This document shows positions 43,949 through 52,205 of a stretch of DNA of 64,000 nt, piece after piece. The position numbers and the translations under genes were made by a program. This stretch comes from Proluteimonas luteida (GTDB lineage Bacteria; Pseudomonadota; Gammaproteobacteria; Xanthomonadales; Xanthomonadaceae). The stretch lies in the NCBI RefSeq assembly GCF_021191695.1, contig NZ_JAIWPT010000008.1:1-64000 (forward strand). The letters are read 5' to 3'. The stretch's first letter is position 1; each line of letters starts with the position of its first letter. The notes below the pieces were generated by a model, which had not been told where the DNA came from, made no database searches, and was given only the letters and a program-made list of their open reading frames with translations.

Positions 43949-45331
43949 CTACAGCCGGTTCACCCGGAACCTGCGCCCCTTGATCCTGCCGGCGCGCAGC
44001 CCGGCGAGCGCCTGGTCGGCGTGGCGGCGGGCGATGGCGACATAGCTGCGGGTGGCGAAGATGCCGATCTTCCCGACCGCATCGCCGGGCAGGCCGGCAT
44101 CGCCGGTCAGCGCGCCGACGATGTCGCCGGGGCGCAGCTTGTCGCCGCGGCCGGCGTCGATGCGCAGCGTGACCATCGCCGCGGGCGGCACGTCCGCCGC
44201 CCTGCCCGACAGGGGCAGCAGTTTCTCCCAGCGCAGCGGCGCGCCCAGGCGTTCCTCGATCGCATGCGCGCGCGGCAGTTCGCGCGGGCTGCACAGGCTC
44301 AGCGCCAGACCGTCGCGACCGGCGCGCCCGGTGCGGCCGATGCGGTGCAGGTAGGTGTCGACGTCGGTCGGCAGCTCGTAGTTGACGACCGCGCCGATGT
44401 CGTCGACGTCGAGCCCGCGCGCGGCGACGTCGCTGGCCACCAGCACGCTGCAGCTGCGGTTGGCGAAACGCACCAGCACCTCGTCGCGGTCGCGCTGTTC
44501 CATGTCGCCGTGCAGCGCCAGCGCGTCGAATCCGTAGTGCTGCAGCGAGCCCGCGACCTCGTCGGCGTCGCGGCGCATGTTGCAGAACACCACGCACGAC
44601 ACCGGCCGGTAGCGCAGCAGCAGCGCGGCCAGCAGCGGCATGCGGCGCGTGGGCTCGACCTCGAAGAAGTGCTGGGCGATCGTCGACGCGCGGCTGGCCT
44701 CGTCGATGCTGACCTCGACCGGATCGCGCAGCATCGCGGTGGCGAGCTTGCGGATCGGGTCGGGGAACGTCGCCGAGAACAGCAGGCCCTGGCGATCCTT
44801 CGGCACGCGCTTGACGATGTCGCGGATCGCGTCCTCGAAGCCCATGTCGAGCATGCGGTCGGCCTCGTCCAGCACCAGCACCCGCACGCCGCCGAGCTGC
44901 AGGGCACCGTCCTTCGCCAGTTCCTGGATGCGGCCGGGCGTGCCGACGACGACATGCGGCGCATGCGCCAGCGAGGCGAGCTGCGGCCCCAGCGGGATGC
45001 CGCCGCACAGCACCGAGACCTTGAGGTTGGGGACCGCGACCGCGAGCCGGCGCAGCTGGCCGCCGACCTGGTCGGCGAGTTCGCGGGTCGGGCACAGCAC
45101 CAGCGCCTGGGTACGCACCGCGGTCGCGTCGATGTCGCGCAGCAGGCCGAGCCCGAAGGTCGCGGTCTTGCCGCTGCCGGTCGGTGCCTGGGCGATGACG
45201 TTGCGGCCGGCGAGGATTGCCGGCAGCGCCTGCGCCTGCACCGGCGTCATGGCGGTGTAGCCGAGTGCGTCGATGCCCTGCAGCAGCGCGGGCGGAAGGG
45301 AGAGGGTGGCGAACGTAGCGGGGCTGGTCAT
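43949..45331 (-). CDS. dbpA: ATP-dependent RNA helicase DbpA
   Basis: DbpA is a DEAD-box helicase that acts on 23S rRNA hairpin 92 during 50S assembly. This 460-residue protein has the Q motif (YTAMTPVQAQALP), Walker A APTGSGKT, PTRELADQ, DEAD in LVLDEADRMLDMGFE, SATFPDPIRK, and the helicase C motifs VASDVAARGLDVDDI and HRIGRTGRAG. The last 75 residues (about 385-460) are the DbpA RNA-binding domain (TLRIDAGRGDKLRPGDIVGAL, RSYVAIAR, IKGRRFRVNRL). The length matches E. coli DbpA. Transcribed alone. Confidence 0.95.
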   Translation of the reverse strand: MTSPATFATLSLPPALLQGIDALGYTAMTPVQAQALPAILAGRNVIAQAPTGSGKTATFGLGLLRDIDATAVRTQALVLCPTRELADQVGGQLRRLAVAVPNLKVSVLCGGIPLGPQLASLAHAPHVVVGTPGRIQELAKDGALQLGGVRVLVLDEADRMLDMGFEDAIRDIVKRVPKDRQGLLFSATFPDPIRKLATAMLRDPVEVSIDEASRASTIAQHFFEVEPTRRMPLLAALLLRYRPVSCVVFCNMRRDADEVAGSLQHYGFDALALHGDMEQRDRDEVLVRFANRSCSVLVASDVAARGLDVDDIGAVVNYELPTDVDTYLHRIGRTGRAGRDGLALSLCSPRELPRAHAIEERLGAPLRWEKLLPLSGRAADVPPAAMVTLRIDAGRGDKLRPGDIVGALTGDAGLPGDAVGKIGIFATRSYVAIARRHADQALAGLRAGRIKGRRFRVNRL

Positions 45332-45458
45332 TCCGCCATGATCGCAGCATCGGGCATGCGGCGCCCGTTTGGCCGGTCATCAGACAACGGCAACGGAGAC
45401 GGGCCGGCGTCGGCGCATGCTGCCGGGAGCCTGTGCAGGGCGCCCGCCCCGATCCCGC

Positions 45459-45573
45459 GTAGGTCGGCCCCGCGCGGCCGACGTGCCCGGCGGCCGGATT
45501 CGAGAGATGTCATGGGGGCGGTCCCAGCGGGCTGACCGCGCATACCGGCGTCGGGGGCGTTGCCCCGACCTGC
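45459..45573. repeat. GTAG-type REP pair, extended
   Basis: The element begins GTAGGTCGGCC and ends in TCGGGGGCG..GCCCCGACCTGC. About 40 extra bases separate the two hairpins compared with the 74-base copy at 33019. It lies between dbpA and a small unknown gene. Confidence 0.8.
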
Positions 45574-45656
45574 GATCGAGGAATTTCGGGAGCCGGAAAG
45601 ATCCGTTTTTCGCCGTGTTACGGGGTCGTGTTACGGCCCGGAAAAGACGTCCCGGT

Positions 45657-46025
45657 TCAGCCGCGCGTCGCGGCCGTTGCGTTGTCGCCGCCTTGCCAGA
45701 CGGCGTGCACCGCGGCGCGCACGTCGCGCCAGGCATGGAGCCGGGCATCGAACTCCCACGAGCTGCGCAGCACCGGTTCGATCTCCTCCCACGAGCGGCC
45801 CGGATAGGACGCGCGCGCATTGCGGCCGAGTGCGATCACGAGATTGCGGTCGGGTTCGATATTGCGCATGGCGGTCCGGATACGTGCTTGGAATTCGGAC
45901 GCGCAGGGTACGTCGCTTTCCGTTGTATTCCGGTGAAACGGATGCGCGATATTGATGACATTTTCGATGCGTGCGATGACACGATCGCATGACGCGCATT
46001 CATCGCCGTAGCGCAGCGCGGCCAT
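45657..46025 (-). CDS. Unknown small protein
   Basis: This 122-residue frame shows no named domain. The second half looks like a folded helical domain (RIRTAMRNIEPDRNLVIALG, YPGRSWEEIEPVLRSSWE, RAAVHAVWQGG). The first half has lower GC content than neighbours (IENVINIAHPFHRNTTE) and two Cys in ECASC, so the real start may be the internal Met near residue 53 or another codon. The region between two sets of genes is otherwise empty. Reality is judged moderate. Confidence 0.5.
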   Translation of the reverse strand: MAALRYGDECASCDRVIARIENVINIAHPFHRNTTESDVPCASEFQARIRTAMRNIEPDRNLVIALGRNARASYPGRSWEEIEPVLRSSWEFDARLHAWRDVRAAVHAVWQGGDNATAATRG

Positions 46026-46073
46026 GGCAACGTGCGCGCGGCCACGAGAGGTACGCGCATGGTCGCAACGCAG

Positions 46074-46475
46074 TCAGAACAGGGCCCACAGCACCTGCAG
46101 CAGGCCCCACAGCGAGACCAGCCAGATCGCCGAGCGCAGGTAGGGAATGCCGATCGCGTAGACCGGCAGATACGCCACGCGCGCCCAGAAGTAGAGTTGC
46201 GCGCCGAGCGCGGTGTCGGCGCCGCCGCGGTCGCTGAACACGACCGCCAGCACCGCGGCGGCGAAGAACGGAAAGGTCTCGAGGAAATTGCGGCTGGCGG
46301 CCGCGGTGCGCACGGCGACGCCGGTCAGCGGCGCGGCGTCGCCGTCCCGGTTGCCTGCGTTCCAGCCGATGCCGCGTTGCCACGTCGCGCAGCCGGCAGC
46401 GACCAGCACATGGACCAGCCCGAGTGCGATGGACCAGGCCAGCATCTGCAGTTCGAGCGGGAATTCGGGCGGCAT
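46074..46475 (-). CDS. MAPEG-family membrane protein
   Basis: This 133-residue protein has four helices and the MAPEG pattern: GWNAGNRDG after helix 1, RNFLETFPFFAAAVLAVVF in helix 2 and ARVAYLPVYAIGIPYLRSAIW later. MAPEG proteins include membrane glutathione transferases and eicosanoid enzymes; in bacteria the role is mostly unknown. It starts at the ATG at 46475. The PfpI gene lies upstream on the same strand with a 131-base gap. Confidence 0.88.
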   Translation of the reverse strand: MPPEFPLELQMLAWSIALGLVHVLVAAGCATWQRGIGWNAGNRDGDAAPLTGVAVRTAAASRNFLETFPFFAAAVLAVVFSDRGGADTALGAQLYFWARVAYLPVYAIGIPYLRSAIWLVSLWGLLQVLWALF

Positions 46476-46606
46476 CGCGGTGGTCTCCGGGGGATTGGCT
46501 GATGGACGCGCGGGCGGTCAGAGGTCGAGAGTGGATCGAACGCCGTAGCAAAAGCATCGTCGGGCGTTCGGCGGCAGTCGCAGGCGGGTAAATGACGCTC
46601 GGCTTC

Positions 46607-47143
46607 TCAGTCCGCGAGCGCCTTCTCGATCGCGGCGTTGAAGGCCGGAATGTCGTCGGGCTTGCGGCTGGTGATGATGTTGCCATCGACGACGACCTCG
46701 GCGTCCTCCCACTGGCCGCCGGCGTTGGCCAGGTCGGTCTTCAGCGACGGCCACGACGTGACCTTGCGGCCCTTGGCCAGTCCGGCCTCGACCAGCAGCC
46801 ATGGCCCGTGGCAGATCGCCGCGACCGGCTTGCCGGACTTGCCGACGGCCTGGATGAAGGCGACTGCGTCGGGGTTGCGTCGCAGGGTGTCGGGATTGAT
46901 GACGCCACCGGGCAGCACCAGCGCGTCGTAGCTGGCGGCGTCGGCGTCGGCCAGCGCGAGGTCGGCATCGACCGGGTCGCCCCAGTTCTTGTCCTTCCAG
47001 CCGCGGATCGACTTGCCGTCCGGGCTGATGACCTGGACCGTGGCGCCGGCCTGGCGCAGCGCGGCCAGCGGCTTTTCCAGTTCCGACTGCTCGAAGCCGT
47101 CGGAGGCGAGGATCGCGATCTTCCTGCCGTTGAGGTTCGACAT
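46607..47143 (-). CDS. PfpI/DJ-1-type protein (YhbO-like)
   Basis: This 178-residue member of the DJ-1/PfpI superfamily has the first conserved acid in DGFEQSELEKP, the segment YDALVLPGGVINPDTLR, and the nucleophile Cys in AICHGPWLLVEAG near residue 109. Relatives such as YhbO and PfpI act as stress proteases, glyoxalases or deglycases; which holds here cannot be told. The start at 47143 is the only suitable ATG. It is divergent from mrfA. Confidence 0.9.
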   Translation of the reverse strand: MSNLNGRKIAILASDGFEQSELEKPLAALRQAGATVQVISPDGKSIRGWKDKNWGDPVDADLALADADAASYDALVLPGGVINPDTLRRNPDAVAFIQAVGKSGKPVAAICHGPWLLVEAGLAKGRKVTSWPSLKTDLANAGGQWEDAEVVVDGNIITSRKPDDIPAFNAAIEKALAD

Positions 47144-47324
47144 GGTGGATGTCCTGCAGATGGGGAAGCGTCGAGGCTAGGCGTCCGCGCGTTGGAGCGC
47201 GGTGAAGCGGTCGGCACGTGGCCGATGCCCGCCGTCCAGTCTCGTCCCGTGAGACGCCTCGCGGGCACAGTCGCGCCCCGTTTTCCCTGCGCCGGAGCCG
47301 ACCCTGAACGCGATCCTCAAACCC

Positions 47325-49709
47325 GTGCAGGCGCTGGCGACGACCGGCGGCGGCACCACGCTGGCGACGAAGCTGGCCGCCAAGTACCCGGGGCGCGTGA
47401 CCGGCAACCTGCTGCTGCCGGGCCAGGAAGGCCGCTATGCCCCGATGCCCGGCGACGTGCCCGAGGCGCTGGCGAACGCGCTGCGCGCACGTGGCATCGA
47501 GCGGCTCTACAGCCACCAGGCGCAGGCCTGGGCCGCGACGCAGGCCGGCCGCCACGTCGTCGTCGCCACGCCGACCGCATCCGGCAAGTCGCTGTGCTAC
47601 ACGCTGCCGGTGCTCTCGGCGGCAATTTCCTCGCGCAGTAAAGCCTTGTACCTGTTTCCGACCAAGGCGCTGGCGCAGGACCAGGTGGCCGAACTGCTGG
47701 AACTCAACAACGCCGGACAGCTGGGCCTGCGCGCGGCGACGTTCGACGGCGACACGCCCGGCGACGCGCGCCAGGCGATCCGGGTCAACGGCGACATCGT
47801 CGTCAGCAACCCCGACATGCTGCACCAGGCGATCCTGCCGCATCACACCAAATGGGCGCAGTTCTTCGAGAACCTGCGCTACGTCGTCATCGACGAGATC
47901 CACACCTACCGCGGCGTGTTCGGCTCGCACGTGGCCAACGTGATCCGCCGGCTCAAGCGCGTGTGCGCGTTCTACGGCATCGCGCCGCAGTTCATCCTGT
48001 GCTCGGCGACGATCGGCAATGCGCGCGCGCACGGCCGCGCGCTGATCGAGGCGCCGGACGATGCCATCGAGGCGATCGAGGACGGCGGCGCGCCGCGCGG
48101 CGACAAGCACATCCTGCTGTGGAACCCGCCGGTGGTGAACCCGGACCTAGGCCTGCGCGCGTCGGCGCGTTCGCAGTCCAACCGCATCGCGCGGCTGGCG
48201 ATCCGCTCCGGGCTCAAGACCCTGGTGTTCTGCCAGACCCGGCTGATGGTCGAGGTGCTGACCAAGTACCTGAAGGAGGTCTTCGACCACGACCCGCGCA
48301 AGCCGCGGCGCATCCGCGCCTATCGCGGCGGCTACCTGCCGACCGAGCGCCGCGCCGCCGAGCGCGACATGCGCGCGGGCGCCATCGACGGCATCGTCAG
48401 CACCTCGGCACTCGAGCTCGGGGTCGACATCGGCAGCCTCGACGTGGTCGTGCTCAACGGCTATCCGGGCAGCATCTCGGCGACCTGGCAGCGCTTCGGC
48501 CGCGCCGGGCGCCGGCAGCAGCCGTCGGTCGGCGTACTGGTCGCCAGCTCCGAGCCGATGGACCAGTACGTGGTGCGCCACCCGGAATTCTTCGCCGACG
48601 CCAATCCCGAGCACGCCCGGATCGAGCCCGACCAGCCGCTGATCCTGCTCGACCACATCCGTTGCGCGGCGTTCGAGCTGCCGTTCGTCGACGGCGACGG
48701 TTTCGGCCCGGTCGCGCCGGCGCCGTGGCTCGAGGTGCTGGCCGAGTCCGGCGTGCTGCACCACGAGGGCGACCGCTGGGAGTGGATCGCCGACAGCTAC
48801 CCGGCGCAGGCGGTGAACCTGCGCTCGGTCGCCGACGGCAACTTCGTCGTCGTCGACCGTACCGACGGCCGCCAGACGATCATCGCCGAGGTCGATTACT
48901 CGGCCGCCGCGCTGACGCTGTACGAGGGCGCGATCCACATGATCCAGTCCGAGCCGTTCCAGGTGGAGCGCCTCGACTGGGAGGGCCGCAAGGCCTACGT
49001 CACCCGCACCCGCGTCGACTACTACACCGACGCGATCGACTACACCAAGCTGAAAGTGCTGGACGACGCCGAGCAGGCCGATGCCGGGCAGGGCAGCGCG
49101 CACCTGGGCGAGGTGCATGTCGTGCGGCGCGTGTCGGGCTACAAGAAGATCCGCTTCCACACCCACGAGAACATCGGCTACGGCCCGGTCAACCTGCCCG
49201 ACCAGGAGCTGCACACCAGCGCGGTCTGGTGGCAGCTGCCGCAGGCCGCGCTGGACGCCGCGTTCGACGCCAGGCACGAGGCGCTCGATGGCTTCCTCGG
49301 CGCGTCGTACGCGCTGCACCTGGTCGCGCAGGTCGCGGTGATGGCCGAGAGCCGCGACCTGCAGAAGGCGGTCGGCAGCGGCGACGGCAGCTGGTTCGCC
49401 ACCGCCGACACCCGCGGCCGCGGCCAGTTGCGGGACGGCGACGGCGCCAGCACCCCGATCGAACTGCTGGGCCGGTTCGCGCCGACGCTGTATCTCTACG
49501 ACAACTATCCCGGCGGCGTCGGCCTGTCGGCGCCGCTGTACGAGCGGCGCGACGAACTGCTGGCGCAGGCGGCCGCGCTGATCGACGGCTGCAGCTGTCG
49601 CGCCGGCTGCCCGGCCTGCGTCGGGCCGATCCTCGCCGCCGAGGAAGCGCAGCAGCAGACCCCGAAACAACTCGCCGCGCGCGTCATCGCACTGCTGGCC
49701 GCGGCATGA
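47325..49709 (+). CDS. mrfA: DEAD/DEAH-box helicase, MrfA/YprA-like
   Basis: This 794-residue helicase has Walker A TPTASGKS near 83-90, DEIH near 190, SATIGNARAHG, and the helicase C part with STSALELGVDIGSLDVVVLNGYPG and RFGRAGRRQQ. After a long auxiliary region the C-terminus has four Cys in CSCRAGCPACVGP near 757-766, as in the zinc-binding MZB domain of Bacillus MrfA, a 3'-5' helicase of mitomycin repair. The start is uncertain: the GTG at 47325 has no clear ribosome site, while an in-frame CTG at 47304 has GGAG seven bases before it. Its TGA overlaps the start of mrfB. Confidence 0.9.
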   Translation: MQALATTGGGTTLATKLAAKYPGRVTGNLLLPGQEGRYAPMPGDVPEALANALRARGIERLYSHQAQAWAATQAGRHVVVATPTASGKSLCYTLPVLSAAISSRSKALYLFPTKALAQDQVAELLELNNAGQLGLRAATFDGDTPGDARQAIRVNGDIVVSNPDMLHQAILPHHTKWAQFFENLRYVVIDEIHTYRGVFGSHVANVIRRLKRVCAFYGIAPQFILCSATIGNARAHGRALIEAPDDAIEAIEDGGAPRGDKHILLWNPPVVNPDLGLRASARSQSNRIARLAIRSGLKTLVFCQTRLMVEVLTKYLKEVFDHDPRKPRRIRAYRGGYLPTERRAAERDMRAGAIDGIVSTSALELGVDIGSLDVVVLNGYPGSISATWQRFGRAGRRQQPSVGVLVASSEPMDQYVVRHPEFFADANPEHARIEPDQPLILLDHIRCAAFELPFVDGDGFGPVAPAPWLEVLAESGVLHHEGDRWEWIADSYPAQAVNLRSVADGNFVVVDRTDGRQTIIAEVDYSAAALTLYEGAIHMIQSEPFQVERLDWEGRKAYVTRTRVDYYTDAIDYTKLKVLDDAEQADAGQGSAHLGEVHVVRRVSGYKKIRFHTHENIGYGPVNLPDQELHTSAVWWQLPQAALDAAFDARHEALDGFLGASYALHLVAQVAVMAESRDLQKAVGSGDGSWFATADTRGRGQLRDGDGASTPIELLGRFAPTLYLYDNYPGGVGLSAPLYERRDELLAQAAALIDGCSCRAGCPACVGPILAAEEAQQQTPKQLAARVIALLAAA

Positions 49710-50644
49710 GCGGGCTTGCCAAGCGGCTCGGCCTGCTGCGCGCGCAGGCGGGTACGACGACGACCGTCCCGACACCAGCCCAGCCACTCGGTGTAGGTCG
49801 GGGCCATGTCCCCGACGCTCCTGCATGCCGGGAAATGTCGTGTCGGGGGCGTGGCCCCGACCTACGGGTTTCAGGCCGGATCGGCACATCGGCCGATGCC
49901 GGCCGCTCGCCGGAGGAAGTCGTCGCCCAGTTGCGCAAGCTGATGCGCCTGCGCGTCCCGGTCGCGCAGCGCGTCGTCGGCCCTGTCGACCGCGTGCTGC
50001 CGGGCGAGGAGATCGCGCCGGGCCTGCGCTACCTGGAACAGTGGACGCCGTGGCCGCATGACGACGACGTGCTGTCGCTGCACGACATCCGCCACGACAC
50101 CGCGCGTCGCGCCGACCTGCTGGCGTTCGACACCGAGACCACCGGTCTTGCCGGCGGCACCGGCACGCGCGCCTTCATGATCGGCGCCGCCGATTTCCGG
50201 GATGGCGGCCTGCGCCTGCGCCAGCTGTGCATGACCACGCTCGGCGCCGAGGGCGCGATGCTGCGCACCTTCGCCGGCTGGCTGTCGCCGGCGACGGTGC
50301 TGGTCAGCTACAACGGTCGCAGCTACGACCGGCCGCTGCTGTCCACGCGCTACCGGCTTGCGCGGCTGCGCGATCCGCTGCCCGAGCTGCGTCACGTCGA
50401 CCTGCTGCACCCGGTGCGCCGGCGCTACCGCGGCGTCTGGGCCAACTGCAGGCTCGCGACGGTGGAGCGCGAACTGCTCGGCGTGCTGCGCGAGGACGAC
50501 CTGCCCGGCAGCGAGGCGCCGGGCGCATGGCTCGCCTACCTGCGCGGCGGTAGCGCCGACAAGCTGCGCCGCGTCGGCCTGCACAACGCGCAGGACCTGC
50601 GCAGCCTGTTCGGCGTGCTCGAGGCGATGCGCGACGAGGCATAG
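49706..50644 (+). CDS. mrfB: Ribonuclease H-like exonuclease, MrfB/YprB-like, with REP-encoded insert
   Basis: This 312-residue protein is the probable partner of MrfA; in Bacillus MrfB is a DEDDh exonuclease in mitomycin C repair. The catalytic DxE is DTETTG near residue 142, followed by FMIGAADF, LVSYNGRSYDRPLLSTRYRL and a C-terminal HNAQDLRSLFGVLEAM with the late acid. ATG at 49706 overlaps the mrfA TGA. Residues 30-53 are encoded wholly by a GTAG REP element (49793-49865) without a stop or frameshift. The insert lies between the conserved short N-terminal helix (MSGLAKRLGLLRAQAG) and the nuclease domain. Confidence 0.88.
   Translation: MSGLAKRLGLLRAQAGTTTTVPTPAQPLGVGRGHVPDAPACREMSCRGRGPDLRVSGRIGTSADAGRSPEEVVAQLRKLMRLRVPVAQRVVGPVDRVLPGEEIAPGLRYLEQWTPWPHDDDVLSLHDIRHDTARRADLLAFDTETTGLAGGTGTRAFMIGAADFRDGGLRLRQLCMTTLGAEGAMLRTFAGWLSPATVLVSYNGRSYDRPLLSTRYRLARLRDPLPELRHVDLLHPVRRRYRGVWANCRLATVERELLGVLREDDLPGSEAPGAWLAYLRGGSADKLRRVGLHNAQDLRSLFGVLEAMRDEA
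49793..49865. repeat. GTAG-type REP pair inside the mrfB coding sequence
   Basis: The 73-base element begins GTAGGTCGGGGCC and ends GGCCCCGACCTAC, with hairpins around GGTCGGGG..CCCCGAC and GTCGGGGGCG..GCCCCGAC. It is the same type as the copies at 33019, 45459, 55533 and 57738. It begins exactly at codon 30 of mrfB and is read in frame. Confidence 0.9.
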
Positions 50645-50846
50645 CGCCGGATCCGGTCCGCCGCGTTCCTGCCGCGACGTTCCGGGAAGGAAGCCCGTCC
50701 CGCGCGAAGAATCCCGGGATGTCGCGGGGCAACCGTCGCAAGGTGTTCACACGATCGGAATTGCGGCGATGTTTCAATCGGGCGGGCCGGTTGTCCCGAG
50801 TGCCGGGGGCAGTCGTCGCTTCCGCCCGCCAGCAACCCGGAGCCCC
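50645..50846. other. Gap between mrfB and the permease gene
   Basis: These 202 bases include a TTCACACGATCGGAATTG stretch near 50745 with lower GC, likely part of the permease promoter. No hairpin terminator is clear and no gene is seen. Confidence 0.4.
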
Positions 50847-52205
50847 ATGGACGCACGCGAACGGCGGCCTTCGCCGGCCGAAGCGGTACTTTCACGCGCG
50901 ACCCTGCGTGCGCGCGATGCGTTCGCGATCACCATCGGCATCGTCGTCGGCGCGGGCATCTTCCGCACGCCGTCGTTGATCGCCGGCGCGTCGGGCAGCG
51001 AGTTGGTGATGTTGCTGGCGTGGGTCGCTGGCGGTGCGTTGTCGATCGTCGGGGCGCTGTGCTACGCGGAGCTGGCGACGACGTACCCGCAGGCCGGTGG
51101 CGACTACAACTACCTGCGCCGCGCGTACGGGCCGCGCCTAGGATTCCTGTTCGCATGGGCCCGGGTGTCGGTGATCCAGACCGGTTCGATCGCGCTGCTG
51201 TCGTTCATCGTCGGCGACTACATGGCGCAGCTGCTCGACATCGGCCCATGGTCGCCCGCGCTGTATGCGGCGATGGCGGTGGTCGCGCTGACCACGATCA
51301 ACTGGATCGGCACCCGCCAGGGCACGGCGGTGCAGACCTGGCTGACCGTCGCCGAGATCGTCGGCGTGCTGGTCATCGTCGTCGCCGGCCTGCTGCTGGC
51401 GCCGCCCGACATCGCGCCGGTGCCGGGCAGCGGCGGCGACAGTGCGATCGGGCTGATCCTGGTGTTCGTGCTGTTGACCTACGGTGGCTGGAACGAGGCG
51501 GTCTATGTCACGTCCGAGGTTCGCGACGCGCGCAAGTGGATGCCGCGCGTGCTGGTGCTGAGCCTGATCGCGATCGCGGCGCTGTACGTGCTCGTGAACC
51601 TGGCCTACCTGCGCGTGCTCGGCCTCGGCGGCATGGCCGAGCATCACGCGGTCGCCGCCGAAGTCATGGGCCGCGTGTTCGGTCCCACCGGTGCGGTGCT
51701 GATGAGCGTGATCGTGGTCGCCGCGGCGTTGACCTCGGCCAACGCCACGCTGATCACCGGCGCGCGCAGCGTCTACGCGGTCGGGCGCGACTTTCCCGCG
51801 CTGGACTTCATCGGCCGCTGGGACGCGCGCAGCGGCACGCCGCGCGCCGCGATCCTGGCCCAGGGCGGACTGGCCCTGGCGCTGGTCGGGCTGGGCGCGT
51901 TCGCCCGCGATGGCTTCGAGGTCGCGGTCGAATACACCGCGCCGGTGTTCTGGCTGTTCTTCCTGCTGGTGGGGATTTCGCTGTTCGTGCTGCGTCGGCG
52001 CGATCCCGACCTGCCGAGGCCGTTCCGCGTGCCGCTGTTCCCGGTGCTGCCGCTGCTGTTCTGCGCCACCAGCGCGTATCTGCTGTACTCCAGCCTTGCC
52101 TACACGGGCCGCGGTGCGCTGGTCGGCGTCGCGGTGCTGGGCATCGGTGCGTTGCTGCTGCTGTGGTTCCAACCCGCCATCCGAAACGAGGAGTCGTTGC
52201 CATGA
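50847..52205 (+). CDS. APC-family amino acid permease
   Basis: This 452-residue, twelve-helix transporter belongs to the amino acid-polyamine-organocation family. The start of helix 1, ITIGIVVGAGIFRTPSLIA, is the typical unwound substrate site; TYPQAGGDYNYLRRAYGP follows helix 2, and WNEAVYVTSEVRD lies at helix 6. Relatives carry cationic or neutral amino acids; the substrate cannot be fixed here. The ATG at 50847 is preceded by GGAG. The gene overlaps the next by four bases, so the permease and the methyltransferase-fold lipoprotein are made together. Confidence 0.88.
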   Translation: MDARERRPSPAEAVLSRATLRARDAFAITIGIVVGAGIFRTPSLIAGASGSELVMLLAWVAGGALSIVGALCYAELATTYPQAGGDYNYLRRAYGPRLGFLFAWARVSVIQTGSIALLSFIVGDYMAQLLDIGPWSPALYAAMAVVALTTINWIGTRQGTAVQTWLTVAEIVGVLVIVVAGLLLAPPDIAPVPGSGGDSAIGLILVFVLLTYGGWNEAVYVTSEVRDARKWMPRVLVLSLIAIAALYVLVNLAYLRVLGLGGMAEHHAVAAEVMGRVFGPTGAVLMSVIVVAAALTSANATLITGARSVYAVGRDFPALDFIGRWDARSGTPRAAILAQGGLALALVGLGAFARDGFEVAVEYTAPVFWLFFLLVGISLFVLRRRDPDLPRPFRVPLFPVLPLLFCATSAYLLYSSLAYTGRGALVGVAVLGIGALLLLWFQPAIRNEESLP

